Source: Granulibacter bethesdensis (GTDB lineage Bacteria; Pseudomonadota; Alphaproteobacteria; Acetobacterales; Acetobacteraceae). From it: 64,000 bases of DNA. This document shows positions 27,514 through 36,811 of the stretch, in pieces (within the stretch, counting starts at the first letter, position 1; every line of letters starts with the position of its first letter). The stretch covers positions 1,933,493 to 1,997,492 of the forward strand of contig NZ_CP018192.1 in NCBI RefSeq assembly GCF_001889525.1, in the 5' to 3' direction. Below the pieces are notes generated by a model. That model was not told the origin of the DNA and did no database searches. It saw only the letters and a list, made by a program, of their open reading frames with translations. Made by a program: the position numbers and the translations under genes.

Positions 27514-27745
27514 GAAAGGGGCTTTTCAACGCTTGGACCATATCCAGCAGGCTGCGCCTGAACATGTCGGGGTCAACCCCCATCAGGATGGCATCCTCAT
27601 AAGCATCCTGCATCACCTGCGCCAGTTCCTCATGGTTGTCCGCCAGAACACGGCGTTTTTCTGCGCACGTGATTGGCGCCCCGTCAGGTGCGGTCCAATC
27701 AGGAAGCGCTTGGGAGACTAGATCAGGGTCAGGATCAACGGCCAC
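27503..27745 (-). CDS. Small acidic protein of unknown function
   Basis: An 80-residue, strongly acidic protein (MAVDPDPDLVSQALPDW, then helical segments around residues 30-72 with ELAQVMQDAYEDAILMG and FRRSLLDMVQAL). I do not recognise a family. It lies between mlaD and the DUF2155 gene on the same strand and overlaps the latter by 11 bp, which supports it as a real coding gene in one operon. Confidence 0.6.
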   Translation of the reverse strand: MAVDPDPDLVSQALPDWTAPDGAPITCAEKRRVLADNHEELAQVMQDAYEDAILMGVDPDMFRRSLLDMVQALKSPFHDS

Positions 27746-27793
27746 TGAAGGCTCTCCTTTCCGGGGCCATATCTGACATGACCAGGATCATGA

Positions 27794-28342
27794 TTACTCC
27801 AGCGGCTTGATCGCCCCTCCGCCTTTCCGGTCCGCAGGCTGCTTTGCCAGGGGGGGATTACCCTGCATGGCCGGATTCTTTTTAATTTCGGTCACAAGAT
27901 CACCCACGCTGAACACGAATTTGCCCAGCTCCTCCTCCAGACTGACCGAGGGCGTGGTGATGGTGATCTGTCCACCCGGCGGAATCGCCTGCTCATCCCC
28001 GCCGGGAGACAGGCCGAGATATTGAGATCCCAGCAATCCATCGCTCAGAATCTGGGCGGCACTGTCTTTTGGCAGATGGATATCGTCACGAACCCGCAAG
28101 GTCACGACAGCCTGAAAGGTTTTAGAATTAAGGGAGGTCTTTTCTACCGTCCCGATCTTGACCCCGGCCATACGCACATCCGATCCGGCTGTCAGCCCGG
28201 CAATATTCTCGAACTGTGCGGTCAGCGGATAGCCGCTGACGGAAGTGCGTCCCGAGTTGGCCATGGCATAGGTCAGAAATCCTCCCGCCACAGCCAGAAT
28301 GGCCGCTCCGACGATGATTTCGGCTGAGTTACGCGATGCCAT
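27794..28342 (-). CDS. mlaD: MlaD-type lipid transport protein (MCE domain)
   Basis: A 182-residue protein with one N-terminal transmembrane helix (about residues 9-28) and one MCE domain (GYPLTAQFENIAGLTAGSDVRMAGVKIGTV to about residue 115, with SDGLLGSQYLGLSPGG). MlaD hexamers sit in the inner membrane with MlaFEB and move phospholipids between the membranes. The ATPase and permease partners are not adjacent here. It lies in the NDUFA12-mlaD-DUF2155 arrangement common in alphaproteobacteria. Confidence 0.9.
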   Translation of the reverse strand: MASRNSAEIIVGAAILAVAGGFLTYAMANSGRTSVSGYPLTAQFENIAGLTAGSDVRMAGVKIGTVEKTSLNSKTFQAVVTLRVRDDIHLPKDSAAQILSDGLLGSQYLGLSPGGDEQAIPPGGQITITTPSVSLEEELGKFVFSVGDLVTEIKKNPAMQGNPPLAKQPADRKGGGAIKPLE

Positions 28343-28489
28343 GCAGTCATTCCCCGACGCCAGACAGACAATTTGCGGTCACAACGCATCACGACGGCGC
28401 ATGGTGCGACCTTCGCTGTACTGATCAAGGTGGTGATGGCCGTCAAGGGAGACCGCGTCAACCAAGGCGGCCACCTCGGGACAGCCGGA

Positions 28490-28843
28490 TCAGGATCCGG
28501 GCGTCCAGGCCTCATAATCGCCGCTGCTGCGCGCTCTTTGGCCGCCGCTATAATCATGGCCCGGCGGCCGGTAGCTCAAGGGCGTGCCGGTCAGATTGGG
28601 GCGATGCGGGCGGACCCACGGTTTATGGGTCATCGGCAACGGCTCATCGGTGATGAAATGCAGCCAGGCATGCCATTCCGGCGGCACCTTGGTGGCCTCC
28701 GGCGCGCCTTTATAGGCGACCCAACGACGACGGCGCGGCTGGTCAGGGCGCTTCTTACGATCCTCGTAATAGCGATTCCCGGCGGAATCCTCGCCGACCA
28801 GACGGCCACGAAGCTTTGTGAACAGCCATGTGTCGAAGTTCAT
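28490..28843 (-). CDS. NADH:ubiquinone oxidoreductase accessory subunit NDUFA12
   Basis: A 117-residue homologue of the mitochondrial complex I subunit NDUFA12 (B17.2), found in bacteria mainly in alphaproteobacteria. Motifs: GRLVGEDSAGNRYYEDR, RRRRWVAYKGAPEATKVPPEWHAWLH and DEPLP, then a Pro/Arg-rich tail HKPWVRPHRPNLTGTPLSYRPPG. The frame stays open for 49 more codons upstream, but the family begins at MNFDTWLFTKLRG, ATG at 28843. It supports assignment of the organism to alphaproteobacteria. Confidence 0.94.
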   Translation of the reverse strand: MNFDTWLFTKLRGRLVGEDSAGNRYYEDRKKRPDQPRRRRWVAYKGAPEATKVPPEWHAWLHFITDEPLPMTHKPWVRPHRPNLTGTPLSYRPPGHDYSGGQRARSSGDYEAWTPGS

Positions 28844-29038
28844 ACCGTCTTTATAATCTGCTCCTTGGCGCTGGTCCACTGACTTTACCGGGCTTTCCCG
28901 CTCTGTTGCCGCATAGACAATTTCCCCCAACATTCCCGAAGATGTCCCCACCCTTACCCACAGGATTTTGTGTTCATCCCCGTTATCCAACGCAAAATAG
29001 ACTCCCGATCAAGCGGAGCCGGACCTACTATAACGGGT

Positions 29039-30667
29039 ATGAACAAGCGCCCTTCTTCCCCTGTCCCGGCTGCCGATCACGCCGATCATGGCCAGTCCAT
29101 CTGGCATGGCATCCGCATGCGCGATGTACTGGCAGCGCCCAGCCCGGATGATGATCCGCGTGCCATCCGCATACCGGTGTCATGGGCTGACGATGCCGCT
29201 GCGGCCCTGGCGGCGCTGTGTACGGAAATGGCGACTCCCCCTCGTCCAAAACGTGGCCGTGCCGCACGCCCCACCCCGTTCGGGCACCGTATCGACACCG
29301 TGATGGCCGCTGATCGCTGGATCACACCCCTGGACGAAGCCGCATGCCGGGAAGGATTGCATGAAACGCTGGGCGCCTCCCTGCACACCATGCTGCGCGA
29401 CCGGCGCGGCACGGCTGGTGTCTCGCTCTGGACCGGGCAGGAAGATGCGCTGACACCGCCGAGCTTTCTGATCAACCTGCCTGCTTTCTATACTCGGACC
29501 GATGGTCTGGATGTCGCAGCCTTGGGGCAGGCAGTCTCCGACGCCGTGCTGGCGCTGACGCTGGCGGTTCCTTCCGCCCGCCGCCTCGCTGTGGCCCCGA
29601 CCGGGCTGGCGGCACTGCTCGACAAGGCCGGGCTGGCCTATGCCAGTCAGGAAGCTCGCGATACCGCACGCTGTCTGACCGCCTTCATCCGTGCCTGCGC
29701 CGATCACGCCTCCGCCACTCTGGCACGGAGTCTGGGCGGTGGAGAGGCCGCCAGCAGTGTCGTCTCCCGCGAGCTGCCTGCCTCCTGCCCGCTGCCCGGT
29801 CTGGCCGAAGCCGCAAGACAGGCCTGCGAGACCGCACCACTTGGCGGGCTGAGGCACCGCGCCACCACCGCCATTCTGCCACCGCAGATCGCAGAGTCCC
29901 TGCTGGGTGTGCGCATCAGCGGCATTGCCCCCGGCTTCTCTCCCCTGACCAGCGAAGGCATATTATCAGAATCCGCGCAGGACTGGCTGCTGGCCCGTGG
30001 CCTGCGTGCCGAGGATGCCATTGCCGCGCTGATCCGGGGCGAGAGCGTGTTCCCCTCGGCCGACACCGCCGCCCGCATCGCCATGCATGATGCGGTTGCA
30101 CCCTTCATCCATATGATGGAAGCCCGTCCGGCAGCAGAACCGGACAAGGATGCCGCCACCACTCCGATCTTGTCCGCTCAGGCCGAGGATCTGCCCGCAC
30201 GCCGGCGCGGCTATACACAGCGGGCAACGGTTGGCGGCCACACCGTGTTTCTCCGCACGGGAGAATATGCAGATGGGCGACTGGGCGAGATTTCTATCTC
30301 TCTTCCCAAGGATAGCCCCACGGCACGGGGTCTGACCGAATGTCTGGCGCAGGCAATCAGCATCGGTCTGCAACATGGCGTCAGACTGGATCGCTTCGTG
30401 GAGGCACTGGCCCTGACCGATTTCGGGCCGGCCGGCACCGTCGAGGGCGATCCTTCGGTAGATCGCGCGACTTCCATCCCGGATTATGTCGTACGTCATC
30501 TCGCCGCCAGCTATACGCATCAGGCTGTTACCCCGGCCCCTGTGCTCGAAGGGCCTAATCAGGATGAAGATACCATCGCTCCCCTGCTGCCGCTGGATCT
30601 GCCGCATGACATGAGCAAGGTCTCTGCCCGATCCCGCAGGCGTGGGCTGCGGCTGGTTAATGGCTGA
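29039..30667 (+). CDS. TSCPD-domain protein related to the C-terminal half of B12-dependent ribonucleotide reductase
   Basis: A 542-residue protein. The C-terminal part (about residues 390-510) matches the TSCPD end of NrdJ: RRRGYTQRATVGGHTVFLRTGEY, ISISLPKDSPTARGLTECLA, ISIGLQHGVRLDRFVEAL and TSIPDYVVRHLAASY. Around residues 188-240 the segment LAALLDKAGLAYASQEARDTARCLTAF recalls the RNR barrel, but the catalytic-site cysteine pattern and a C-terminal CxxC are missing. The N-terminal 60 residues are polar. It is probably an inactive or repurposed relative, perhaps regulatory; function unknown. The ATG at 29039 is preferred to an earlier frame opening at 28970. It is divergent from NDUFA12. 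Confidence 0.8.
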   Translation: MNKRPSSPVPAADHADHGQSIWHGIRMRDVLAAPSPDDDPRAIRIPVSWADDAAAALAALCTEMATPPRPKRGRAARPTPFGHRIDTVMAADRWITPLDEAACREGLHETLGASLHTMLRDRRGTAGVSLWTGQEDALTPPSFLINLPAFYTRTDGLDVAALGQAVSDAVLALTLAVPSARRLAVAPTGLAALLDKAGLAYASQEARDTARCLTAFIRACADHASATLARSLGGGEAASSVVSRELPASCPLPGLAEAARQACETAPLGGLRHRATTAILPPQIAESLLGVRISGIAPGFSPLTSEGILSESAQDWLLARGLRAEDAIAALIRGESVFPSADTAARIAMHDAVAPFIHMMEARPAAEPDKDAATTPILSAQAEDLPARRRGYTQRATVGGHTVFLRTGEYADGRLGEISISLPKDSPTARGLTECLAQAISIGLQHGVRLDRFVEALALTDFGPAGTVEGDPSVDRATSIPDYVVRHLAASYTHQAVTPAPVLEGPNQDEDTIAPLLPLDLPHDMSKVSARSRRRGLRLVNG

Positions 30668-30777
30668 CTGCCCGCGTTTCAGCACGCAACCAGACCAGGG
30701 CACAGGCGGGCCATAGAGAAGCAGACAAGTCGTGTGCTACGCTATCTGAAAACAGTGCATCGTCAGAGGAGACCACC

Positions 30778-31242
30778 ATGGCCAATTCCATCGAACACCG
30801 TCTTGCCGATCTCGGCATCGTGCTGCCCGAACCGATGGCTCCCATCGCGAATTATGTGCCGTGGGTCGTCACTGGCTCTCTGGCGGTGATTTCGGGACAG
30901 GTACCGGCGAAAGACGGCAAGATCGCCTATACCGGGCGTCTGCCGGAACAGAGTGTCGAATACGCCGTTGAAGCGGCCCGTACCTGTTTCATAAACGTGC
31001 TGGTGCATCTGAAAGCTGCCACCGGTGGCGATCTGGACCGTGTCCGCCGCGTCGTGCGTCTGGGTGGTTTTATCGCCGCCGCGCCCGAATTTACCCAGCA
31101 TGCGCTGGTCATGAACGGTGCCTCCGACATGGCCGTCGAGGTATTCGGCGATCTGGGCCGCCATGCGCGTGCCACGATCGGGGTTCCCTCGCTACCTGGG
31201 AATGCTATTGTCGAGGTCGAAGGTCTGTTCGAAATCGCCTGA
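30778..31242 (+). CDS. RidA/YjgF family protein
   Basis: A 154-residue member of the Rid family, which hydrolyses reactive enamine/imine intermediates. The longer form with NYVPWVVTGSLAVISGQVPAKDG at the start and GVPSLPGNAIVEVEGLFEIA at the end is the type often annotated as YjgF-like 'endoribonuclease L-PSP', distinct from canonical RidA. The conserved arginine position of active RidA (in R-x-x-V-GV) is not clear, so the activity is uncertain. It begins at the ATG at 30778 after a purine-rich ribosome-binding region (cagaggaga). Confidence 0.88.
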   Translation: MANSIEHRLADLGIVLPEPMAPIANYVPWVVTGSLAVISGQVPAKDGKIAYTGRLPEQSVEYAVEAARTCFINVLVHLKAATGGDLDRVRRVVRLGGFIAAAPEFTQHALVMNGASDMAVEVFGDLGRHARATIGVPSLPGNAIVEVEGLFEIA

Positions 31243-31335
31243 CCTGCGCTCAGCTTTCATAGCCTGCGCCGGAAAGGACGCATTTCCACGGCGTACGAAC
31301 ATGCCATATGAACTGCCCCGCAAGTGGATGAGCGT

Positions 31336-32490
31336 ATGGAGCCGGAAACGTCGCTGGATCTGACCGCCTGCCTGCATAGCAGCGCATCCTCCATCCCTGC
31401 CGCCGCATGGAATGCCTGCACCGGGAGCCGCAATCCTTTCGTCAGCCATGATTTTTTCATGGCACTGGAGGAAAGTGGCTCGGTCGCGCCCCGAAATGGC
31501 TGGCTGCCACAGCATCTGAGCCTGGCCGATCCGGCGGGTGATATTGTGGGGATCGTGCCGCTCTACGCCAAATCACATAGCCGCGGCGAATATGTTTTCG
31601 ATCATGGCTGGGCCGAAGCCTTCCAGCAGGCGGGTGGCCGATATTATCCCAAACTGCAAAGCTGCGTTCCCTTCAGCCCCGTCCCCGGCCCTCGCCTGCT
31701 GCATCGTCCCGGTCTATTGCCCGGCATGCTGGGTGAAGCACTGATACAGACATGTCAGGCACTGGAACTCTCTTCCGTGCATGTCTCCTTCTGCCAGCAG
31801 GAAGAAGCACAGGCGCTGGAACAGCTAGGCTTTCTGTCCCGGATCGGTACCCAGTATCACTGGCAGAATAACGGCTATCATAGCTTCGACGATTTTTTGG
31901 GGGCGTTGTCATCCCGCAAACGCAAGCAGCTTCGCCGGGAGAGGCGCGATGCCAATGAAGCAGGCCTGGTGTTCAAAACGCTCCGCGGTAACGACATCAA
32001 ACCATGGCACTGGGATGCATTCTACGCATTTTATCTGGATACGGTGGATCGCAAATGGGGGCACGCCTATCTGACCCGGGAATTCTTCACCGCCCTCTCT
32101 GAACGTTTGGGAGACGCTGTCATATTGATGACGGCGTCATCGGATCATGCTCTGGCCGGTGCCGCGCTCAATCTGATGGATGACGATGCGCTGTACGGGC
32201 GGAATTGGGGATGTCGGGACTCATACCCGTTTCTGCATTTTGAATTATGCTATTATCGGGCTCTTGATTTCGCGATTGCTAACGGGCTGGGCCGTGTCGA
32301 AGCCGGAGCACAAGGCGAGCATAAAATCCAGCGTGGTTATCTACCCGTTCCCACTTACTCCGCGCACTGGATTGCCCATCCCGGCCTGTCGGACGCCGTT
32401 GCTTCCTATCTGGCGGCCGAAAAATCTGCCATGCAGGCAGAAATGGAAGCGCTGGCTACGCTGTCTCCTTTTCGAAAAGCACAGGACTGA
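31336..32490 (+). CDS. DUF482/FemAB-like acyltransferase family protein (peptidoglycan-type GNAT)
   Basis: A 384-residue protein of the GNAT-superfamily DUF482 group. Typical blocks are RNPFVSHDFFMALEESGSVA, YAKSHSRGEYVFDHGWAEAFQ, CVPFSPVPGPRLL, FDDFLGALSSRKRKQLRRERRDA, FYAFYLDTVDRKWGHAYLTREFF and GVEAGAQGEHKIQRGYLPVPTYSAHWI-like RVEAGAQGEHKIQRGY. The family is linked with amino-acid transfer to cell-wall or other acceptors, but members' substrates are mostly unknown. A GTG at 31324 would add four residues. It is convergent with the porin gene. Confidence 0.85.
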   Translation: MEPETSLDLTACLHSSASSIPAAAWNACTGSRNPFVSHDFFMALEESGSVAPRNGWLPQHLSLADPAGDIVGIVPLYAKSHSRGEYVFDHGWAEAFQQAGGRYYPKLQSCVPFSPVPGPRLLHRPGLLPGMLGEALIQTCQALELSSVHVSFCQQEEAQALEQLGFLSRIGTQYHWQNNGYHSFDDFLGALSSRKRKQLRRERRDANEAGLVFKTLRGNDIKPWHWDAFYAFYLDTVDRKWGHAYLTREFFTALSERLGDAVILMTASSDHALAGAALNLMDDDALYGRNWGCRDSYPFLHFELCYYRALDFAIANGLGRVEAGAQGEHKIQRGYLPVPTYSAHWIAHPGLSDAVASYLAAEKSAMQAEMEALATLSPFRKAQD

Positions 32491-32506
32491 AAAGCCCGTT
32501 TCATAA

Positions 32507-32536
32507 AAAAGGCGAGCACCGAGGTGCCCGCCTTTT
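32507..32536. terminator. Intrinsic terminator, bidirectional
   Basis: AAAAGGCG (32507-32514) pairs with CGCCTTTT (32529-32536), and inside it GCAC (32516-32519) pairs with GTGC (32524-32527) around a CGAG tetraloop, with one A·C mismatch. It separates the convergent DUF482 and porin genes. Confidence 0.9.
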
Positions 32537-32554
32537 CCGAAACGACCGGAATGA

Positions 32555-33802
32555 TCAGAACTGTAGAATGGCATCCGCAGCGAACAGGAACTGACCGTTA
32601 TGCCCAACGGGGTTCGTATCACTGTAAACAAAGGAACCAGCGCCGTTCAGGGACCGGTCATAGCGGACTTCCGGACGCAGCATCAGACCGGCAATCGGCT
32701 TCGGCAGGCTCGGCTTCCAGGTTACACCCAGCGTCAGGTCGCCATAAGTGCCCGGACCGGGAGCGGTGATCAGAGGTGTAGACAGACCTTTGATGGATTT
32801 CCAGCCGCCATTGGCTTCCTTGAAACCGGCGATGAAGAAGTTATCCATGTCACGGAACACTTCAGCACGTGCATTGAAGGTCCAGTGGTCATTGAAGACA
32901 TGGGAAAAATAACCGACTGTGCTGAAGGATTCCGCATTCATCACTTCATCACGCATATAATTCAGTTCAAGCGTCAGAGTTGTCTTCTCGGTGGCCTTAT
33001 AGCCGATAACGATATCATCGAAGAAACGCAATGAGCTGTTGGCAACATCCGGACCAAGGGCAAGCGACGCACCTTCAGGGCCGATATTTGTCAGTGCCAA
33101 CACACTGAGCTTACCATTCATCAGATTGTTGAACTGGAAACCGAACACGCCGGAAGGGCGGCTGTTATTGTCGCCACCGGCAAAGGTGGTGAAGTTACCA
33201 GTGTTGACGCCGAAATAGACATCTACCATCGGCGAGACATGCGACACGCTGAGGAAGCCGGTGTGCTGGAAGGGCACGGCGAAGTTGAATGTATAGGAGT
33301 GAGTATAGAAAGGTGTGGTTGCCGGATCGATCGTTTCAAAACCGACTGGAGAAATGTACTGGCCGATTTTCCAGTCGATACCCCCTTCAAACAGCCATGG
33401 CGTATGCACGGCAACGTTGGCCTGCAACGGCACCAGCTTGTAGCGGTCGCTGGTCATCTTGTTGAACTCACCCAGGAACGGCAGGTAACGCACGTCCGAA
33501 CCATAGATAAGCTGCAGGTTGAAACCGAAATCATACCCTTTACTGGTGCTGTCGATGTCACGATGCAGCGTCAGGGCCGCCTGGTTCAGCGTGGCCTGAT
33601 TGGAGCGATCGGTGAACAGCTGGCCGAAATTGACGCCATTATCTGGCGTATTCCCGTTGATGACAAAGCCGCCATCAAGCTGCGCATCCAGTTTGATGCT
33701 GTCGGTCCACTTTGCCGCCTGAGCCGCCTGGGCTGTCTGAGCCGCACCAGAAGCCAGAATGCTCGCCGACGCCAGCAAAATGGATGCAAGAGCATGACGC
33801 AT
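32555..33802 (-). CDS. Outer-membrane beta-barrel porin (BBP2-like family)
   Basis: A 415-residue protein with a signal peptide (MRHALASILLASASILASGA, residues 1-30) and alternating aromatic/polar beta strands to the end, ending in ADAILQF with the C-terminal Phe that BAM substrates carry. Sequences such as YKATEKTTLTLELNYMRDE and GYFSHVFNDHWTFNARAEVFRD fit the putative outer-membrane porin family common in acetic acid bacteria. An upstream in-frame ATG gives 23 extra residues before the signal peptide, so the ATG at 33802 is preferred. Solute specificity is unknown. Confidence 0.85.
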   Translation of the reverse strand: MRHALASILLASASILASGAAQTAQAAQAAKWTDSIKLDAQLDGGFVINGNTPDNGVNFGQLFTDRSNQATLNQAALTLHRDIDSTSKGYDFGFNLQLIYGSDVRYLPFLGEFNKMTSDRYKLVPLQANVAVHTPWLFEGGIDWKIGQYISPVGFETIDPATTPFYTHSYTFNFAVPFQHTGFLSVSHVSPMVDVYFGVNTGNFTTFAGGDNNSRPSGVFGFQFNNLMNGKLSVLALTNIGPEGASLALGPDVANSSLRFFDDIVIGYKATEKTTLTLELNYMRDEVMNAESFSTVGYFSHVFNDHWTFNARAEVFRDMDNFFIAGFKEANGGWKSIKGLSTPLITAPGPGTYGDLTLGVTWKPSLPKPIAGLMLRPEVRYDRSLNGAGSFVYSDTNPVGHNGQFLFAADAILQF

Positions 33803-34031
33803 GAAGGAAGTCTCCTTGAGAAATCGTGTCGCATTCCTCCATTGCAGGTGTCGTGCCATATGCTGTTGCAAAAATACAACTTATCCTGCCTCCGTATCAT
33901 TCAACAGTCATAACAAGCGTTGGGCATGCCAAAATCAGGCGCTCGGGGTAAAATGACACTACAGTTAGAAAACGCTTTGCCCTTGCCATCCTGCCTCAAT
34001 GAGATCGTGATTTAGGCATTTCAGTAAGAAA

Positions 34032-35108
34032 ATGATGAAAAATAGTTCATTCCACTTTCGAACGCTTCTGATATCAGGCTTCTTTCTGGTTACGTGGCTT
34101 TTCTACAAACAGGTGCCTGTTTTTAAGGCGCCCTCTGATCAAACGACCGTTTCCCTTGTTTCCAGGGGAGAAGCGGCAGAACCGGCTTCTCTGGTAAAAA
34201 CGCCATTTGCGGGCGGACTGAAGATTGCGACATGGAACCTGGACTGGCTGACTGAGCCTGGCAGCGAGGCGACGCTGCCTCCGGATGCGCCGCATCGCAC
34301 AGAGAACGATATCAGCCGCCTGAGTCATTATGCGACCCTGCTGGATGCCGATATTATCGCCGTACAGGAAGTGGCCAACCCGGATATTTTGCGCCGTTTG
34401 TTCCCGCCCGACCGCTATGTGATTCATCTCAGCGGCGATAAGGTGGCCCAACGCGTCGGCTTTGTGGTCCGGCGTGGATTAATGGTGACAGCGAACCCCG
34501 ATCTGTCGGGGCTGGATGTCTATGGTCCTCATGCGCCCCACCATCTGCGCAGCGGAGCAGATATTACGGTGGATCTGCCAGCTTCCTCCGGTGGCGGCAG
34601 GCTGCGGCTGCTGGCCGTGCATCTGAAAGCCGGCTGCAGACGCGACGCTTTCGCCAGAAGTCTGCGGCCAGCCTGTGCAACCTTACAAGCCCAGACCATT
34701 CCGCTGACCGGATGGATCGCAGAACGAAAACGGGAGGGTGTTCCCTTTCTGATTCTGGGGGATTTCAACCGCTGGCTTCATCCCGGCGATGACGTCCTGC
34801 AACGGATGGAACAGGTGACACCGCTCACGCTGCTGACGGGTGGCCGACGCGACCCCTGCCACCATGGCGCCTCCTTTATCGACCATATTCTGGCAGGTGG
34901 CGCCGCACGCAGCTGGATCGACCCGGAAAGCCTGCGCGTCATGACGTATGGCCCGGCCATCACGTCCAAACCGGAGGGTCAGGCGATGCGTTATCAGCTT
35001 CCCTGGACGCGCACGCCTCCGGGGAAATTGATTCAACCGGCCAGCAATGATGGATTATCCGATCACTGCCCGGTATCAATCCGGCTGATTCCTGCCCTGC
35101 CTCACTAA
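34032..35108 (+). CDS. Endonuclease/exonuclease/phosphatase family protein, exported or membrane-anchored
   Basis: A 358-residue protein. A hydrophobic segment (about residues 11-26, TLLISGFFLVTWLFY) points to export or inner-membrane anchoring. The EEP-family catalytic motifs are in order: IATWNLDWL, IIAVQEVAN, LLAVHLKAGC, FLILGDFNRW, SFIDHILAG and SDHCPVSI. These supply the two-metal and His residues, so it should be active as a nuclease or phosphodiesterase/phosphatase; the substrate is unknown. The promoter must be in the 229-bp region shared with the divergent porin gene, where I saw no clear boxes. Confidence 0.87.
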   Translation: MMKNSSFHFRTLLISGFFLVTWLFYKQVPVFKAPSDQTTVSLVSRGEAAEPASLVKTPFAGGLKIATWNLDWLTEPGSEATLPPDAPHRTENDISRLSHYATLLDADIIAVQEVANPDILRRLFPPDRYVIHLSGDKVAQRVGFVVRRGLMVTANPDLSGLDVYGPHAPHHLRSGADITVDLPASSGGGRLRLLAVHLKAGCRRDAFARSLRPACATLQAQTIPLTGWIAERKREGVPFLILGDFNRWLHPGDDVLQRMEQVTPLTLLTGGRRDPCHHGASFIDHILAGGAARSWIDPESLRVMTYGPAITSKPEGQAMRYQLPWTRTPPGKLIQPASNDGLSDHCPVSIRLIPALPH

Positions 35109-35144
35109 ACAGACAGCGACCGGACTACGGAGATAAGAAAGACC

Positions 35145-35903
35145 ATGAGCAAAACGCTTCTCGTCACAGGTGCCACATCCGGCTTCGGTGAGGCCATCAC
35201 CCGCCGTGTCGTCCGGGACGGTCACCGCGTCATTGCCGCAGGCCGTCGCGTTGACCGGCTGGAAACACTGGAAGCTGAACTGGGGGAAGCCGTTCTACCC
35301 TACCGGTTGGACGTAACCGATCCCATTGCCACCGCCGCCCTGCCTGATGCCCTGCCAGAGGAATGGCGGCAGATTGACGTACTGGTCAATAATGCCGGGC
35401 TGGCGCTGGGGCTGGAGCCTGCTCATCAGACCGATCTGGCACAGTGGGACACGATGGTGGCCACCAATGTGAGCGGGCTGATACACATTACCCGCGCGAT
35501 TCTGCCGGCCATGGTGGCGCGGAATGACGGGCTGGTAGTGAATATCGGCAGTATCGCCGGCACCTATCCCTATCCCGGCGGCAACGTCTATGGCGCGACC
35601 AAAGCCTTTGTAAAACAGTTCAGCCTCAATCTTCGTGCTGACCTGATCGGAACCGGGATCCGTGTCACCAATCTGGAACCTGGTGCCGCTTCTGGCTCAG
35701 AATTCAGTCAGGTCCGCTTCAACGGGGATGTTGACAAGGCGACAGCCGTGTACGATGGCATGCGCCCGCTGATGTCCGAAGACATTGCTGAAACGGTGGC
35801 CTGGCTGCTGACATTACCGCCCCATGTGAGCATCAATCGCATGGAGATCATGTCTGTGGATCAGGCTTCCGGCCCCCTTGCCATGCACCGGCGTACAGCA
35901 TGA
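35145..35903 (+). CDS. Short-chain dehydrogenase (YdfG type)
   Basis: Classical SDR of 252 residues. The cofactor motif TGATSGFGEAI is at residues 8-18, an Arg pair (GRRVDR) suggests NADP preference, NNAGLALG is the structural motif, the catalytic serine is in NIGSIAG, and YGATKAFVKQF supplies the Tyr and Lys. The C-terminal PPHVSINRMEIM resembles YdfG, the 3-hydroxy acid or serine dehydrogenase of enterics. Its 3' end overlaps ppk2 by 4 bp, so they are co-transcribed. Confidence 0.9.
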   Translation: MSKTLLVTGATSGFGEAITRRVVRDGHRVIAAGRRVDRLETLEAELGEAVLPYRLDVTDPIATAALPDALPEEWRQIDVLVNNAGLALGLEPAHQTDLAQWDTMVATNVSGLIHITRAILPAMVARNDGLVVNIGSIAGTYPYPGGNVYGATKAFVKQFSLNLRADLIGTGIRVTNLEPGAASGSEFSQVRFNGDVDKATAVYDGMRPLMSEDIAETVAWLLTLPPHVSINRMEIMSVDQASGPLAMHRRTA

Positions 35904-36811
35904 GCGACGCTATCAGTGAAACAGTCCGGCAGTTCCTCACGACCTGCCGGATTGATAATGGCCGGGAATTCAGGCTCGCCGCTCATGACCCGGATCGTAA
36001 GCCGGAGATCGATCTGTCCCGTCGGGAAATCACCGATTACCTGACGGAGCGGACAGAATGCCTGTCTGACCTTCAGCAAAGGCTGTATTCATCCCAGTCA
36101 TACGGGTTGCTTTGCGTGTTTCAGGCAATGGATACCGGCGGTAAGGATGGCACGATCCGCCACGTCATGTCCGGCGTGAACCCGCAGGGCGTGCAGGTCA
36201 GATCTTTCAAACAGCCCGGCCCGGAAGCAATTCATCATGATTTTCTCTGGCGCGTTTCACTCTCTCTACCCCAGCGTGGGGAGATCGGAATTTTCAACCG
36301 CAGCCATTATGAAGAAGTGCTGGTCACCCGCGTACACCCTCACCTGCTGGACAAAAGCGGCATTCCAGAAGAACTACGCGGCAAACCATTCTGGAAAAAC
36401 CGTCTGCGCGATATTCGTCATTTTGAATCCTATCTCGGCCGTCAGGGCATCGTAGTACGCAAATTTTTCCTGCATATCTCGAAGGAAGAGCAGCGCAAGC
36501 GCCTGCTCGCCCGCTTGGACGACCCGACGAAACACTGGAAATTCAGTGTGGATGACATACAGGAACGGCAATACTGGAATGCCTACCAACGGGCCTATGA
36601 AAAGGCGATCATCGGCACGGCCAGAAAAGCCGCACCATGGTTCGTCATTCCAGCCAACAGTAAACCAATCGCCCGGCTGCTGGTGAAAGAGGCGATCATC
36701 GAAGCACTGGAGGAAATTAACCCGCAACTGCCCGTGCTGAATGAGGAACAAAAAGCCGCCCTTGATGAAGGACGTGCAGCATTGGAAGACCGCTCGGACA
36801 CCCCTCAGTAA
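35900..36811 (+). CDS. Polyphosphate kinase 2 family protein
   Basis: A 303-residue PPK2-type kinase (nucleotide phosphorylation from polyphosphate, or the reverse). The Walker A region reads FQAMDTGGKDGTIRHVMSGVNPQGV (usual Ala replaced by Thr-Gly at one site), FLWRVSLSLPQRGEIGIFNRSHYEE holds the Walker B/lid region, and HISKEEQRKRLLARLDDPTKHWKF is the signature before the C-terminal helices. Length and motifs are closest to class III enzymes, which act on AMP and ADP. It is coupled to the SDR gene by an ATGA overlap. Confidence 0.9.
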   Translation: MSDAISETVRQFLTTCRIDNGREFRLAAHDPDRKPEIDLSRREITDYLTERTECLSDLQQRLYSSQSYGLLCVFQAMDTGGKDGTIRHVMSGVNPQGVQVRSFKQPGPEAIHHDFLWRVSLSLPQRGEIGIFNRSHYEEVLVTRVHPHLLDKSGIPEELRGKPFWKNRLRDIRHFESYLGRQGIVVRKFFLHISKEEQRKRLLARLDDPTKHWKFSVDDIQERQYWNAYQRAYEKAIIGTARKAAPWFVIPANSKPIARLLVKEAIIEALEEINPQLPVLNEEQKAALDEGRAALEDRSDTPQ

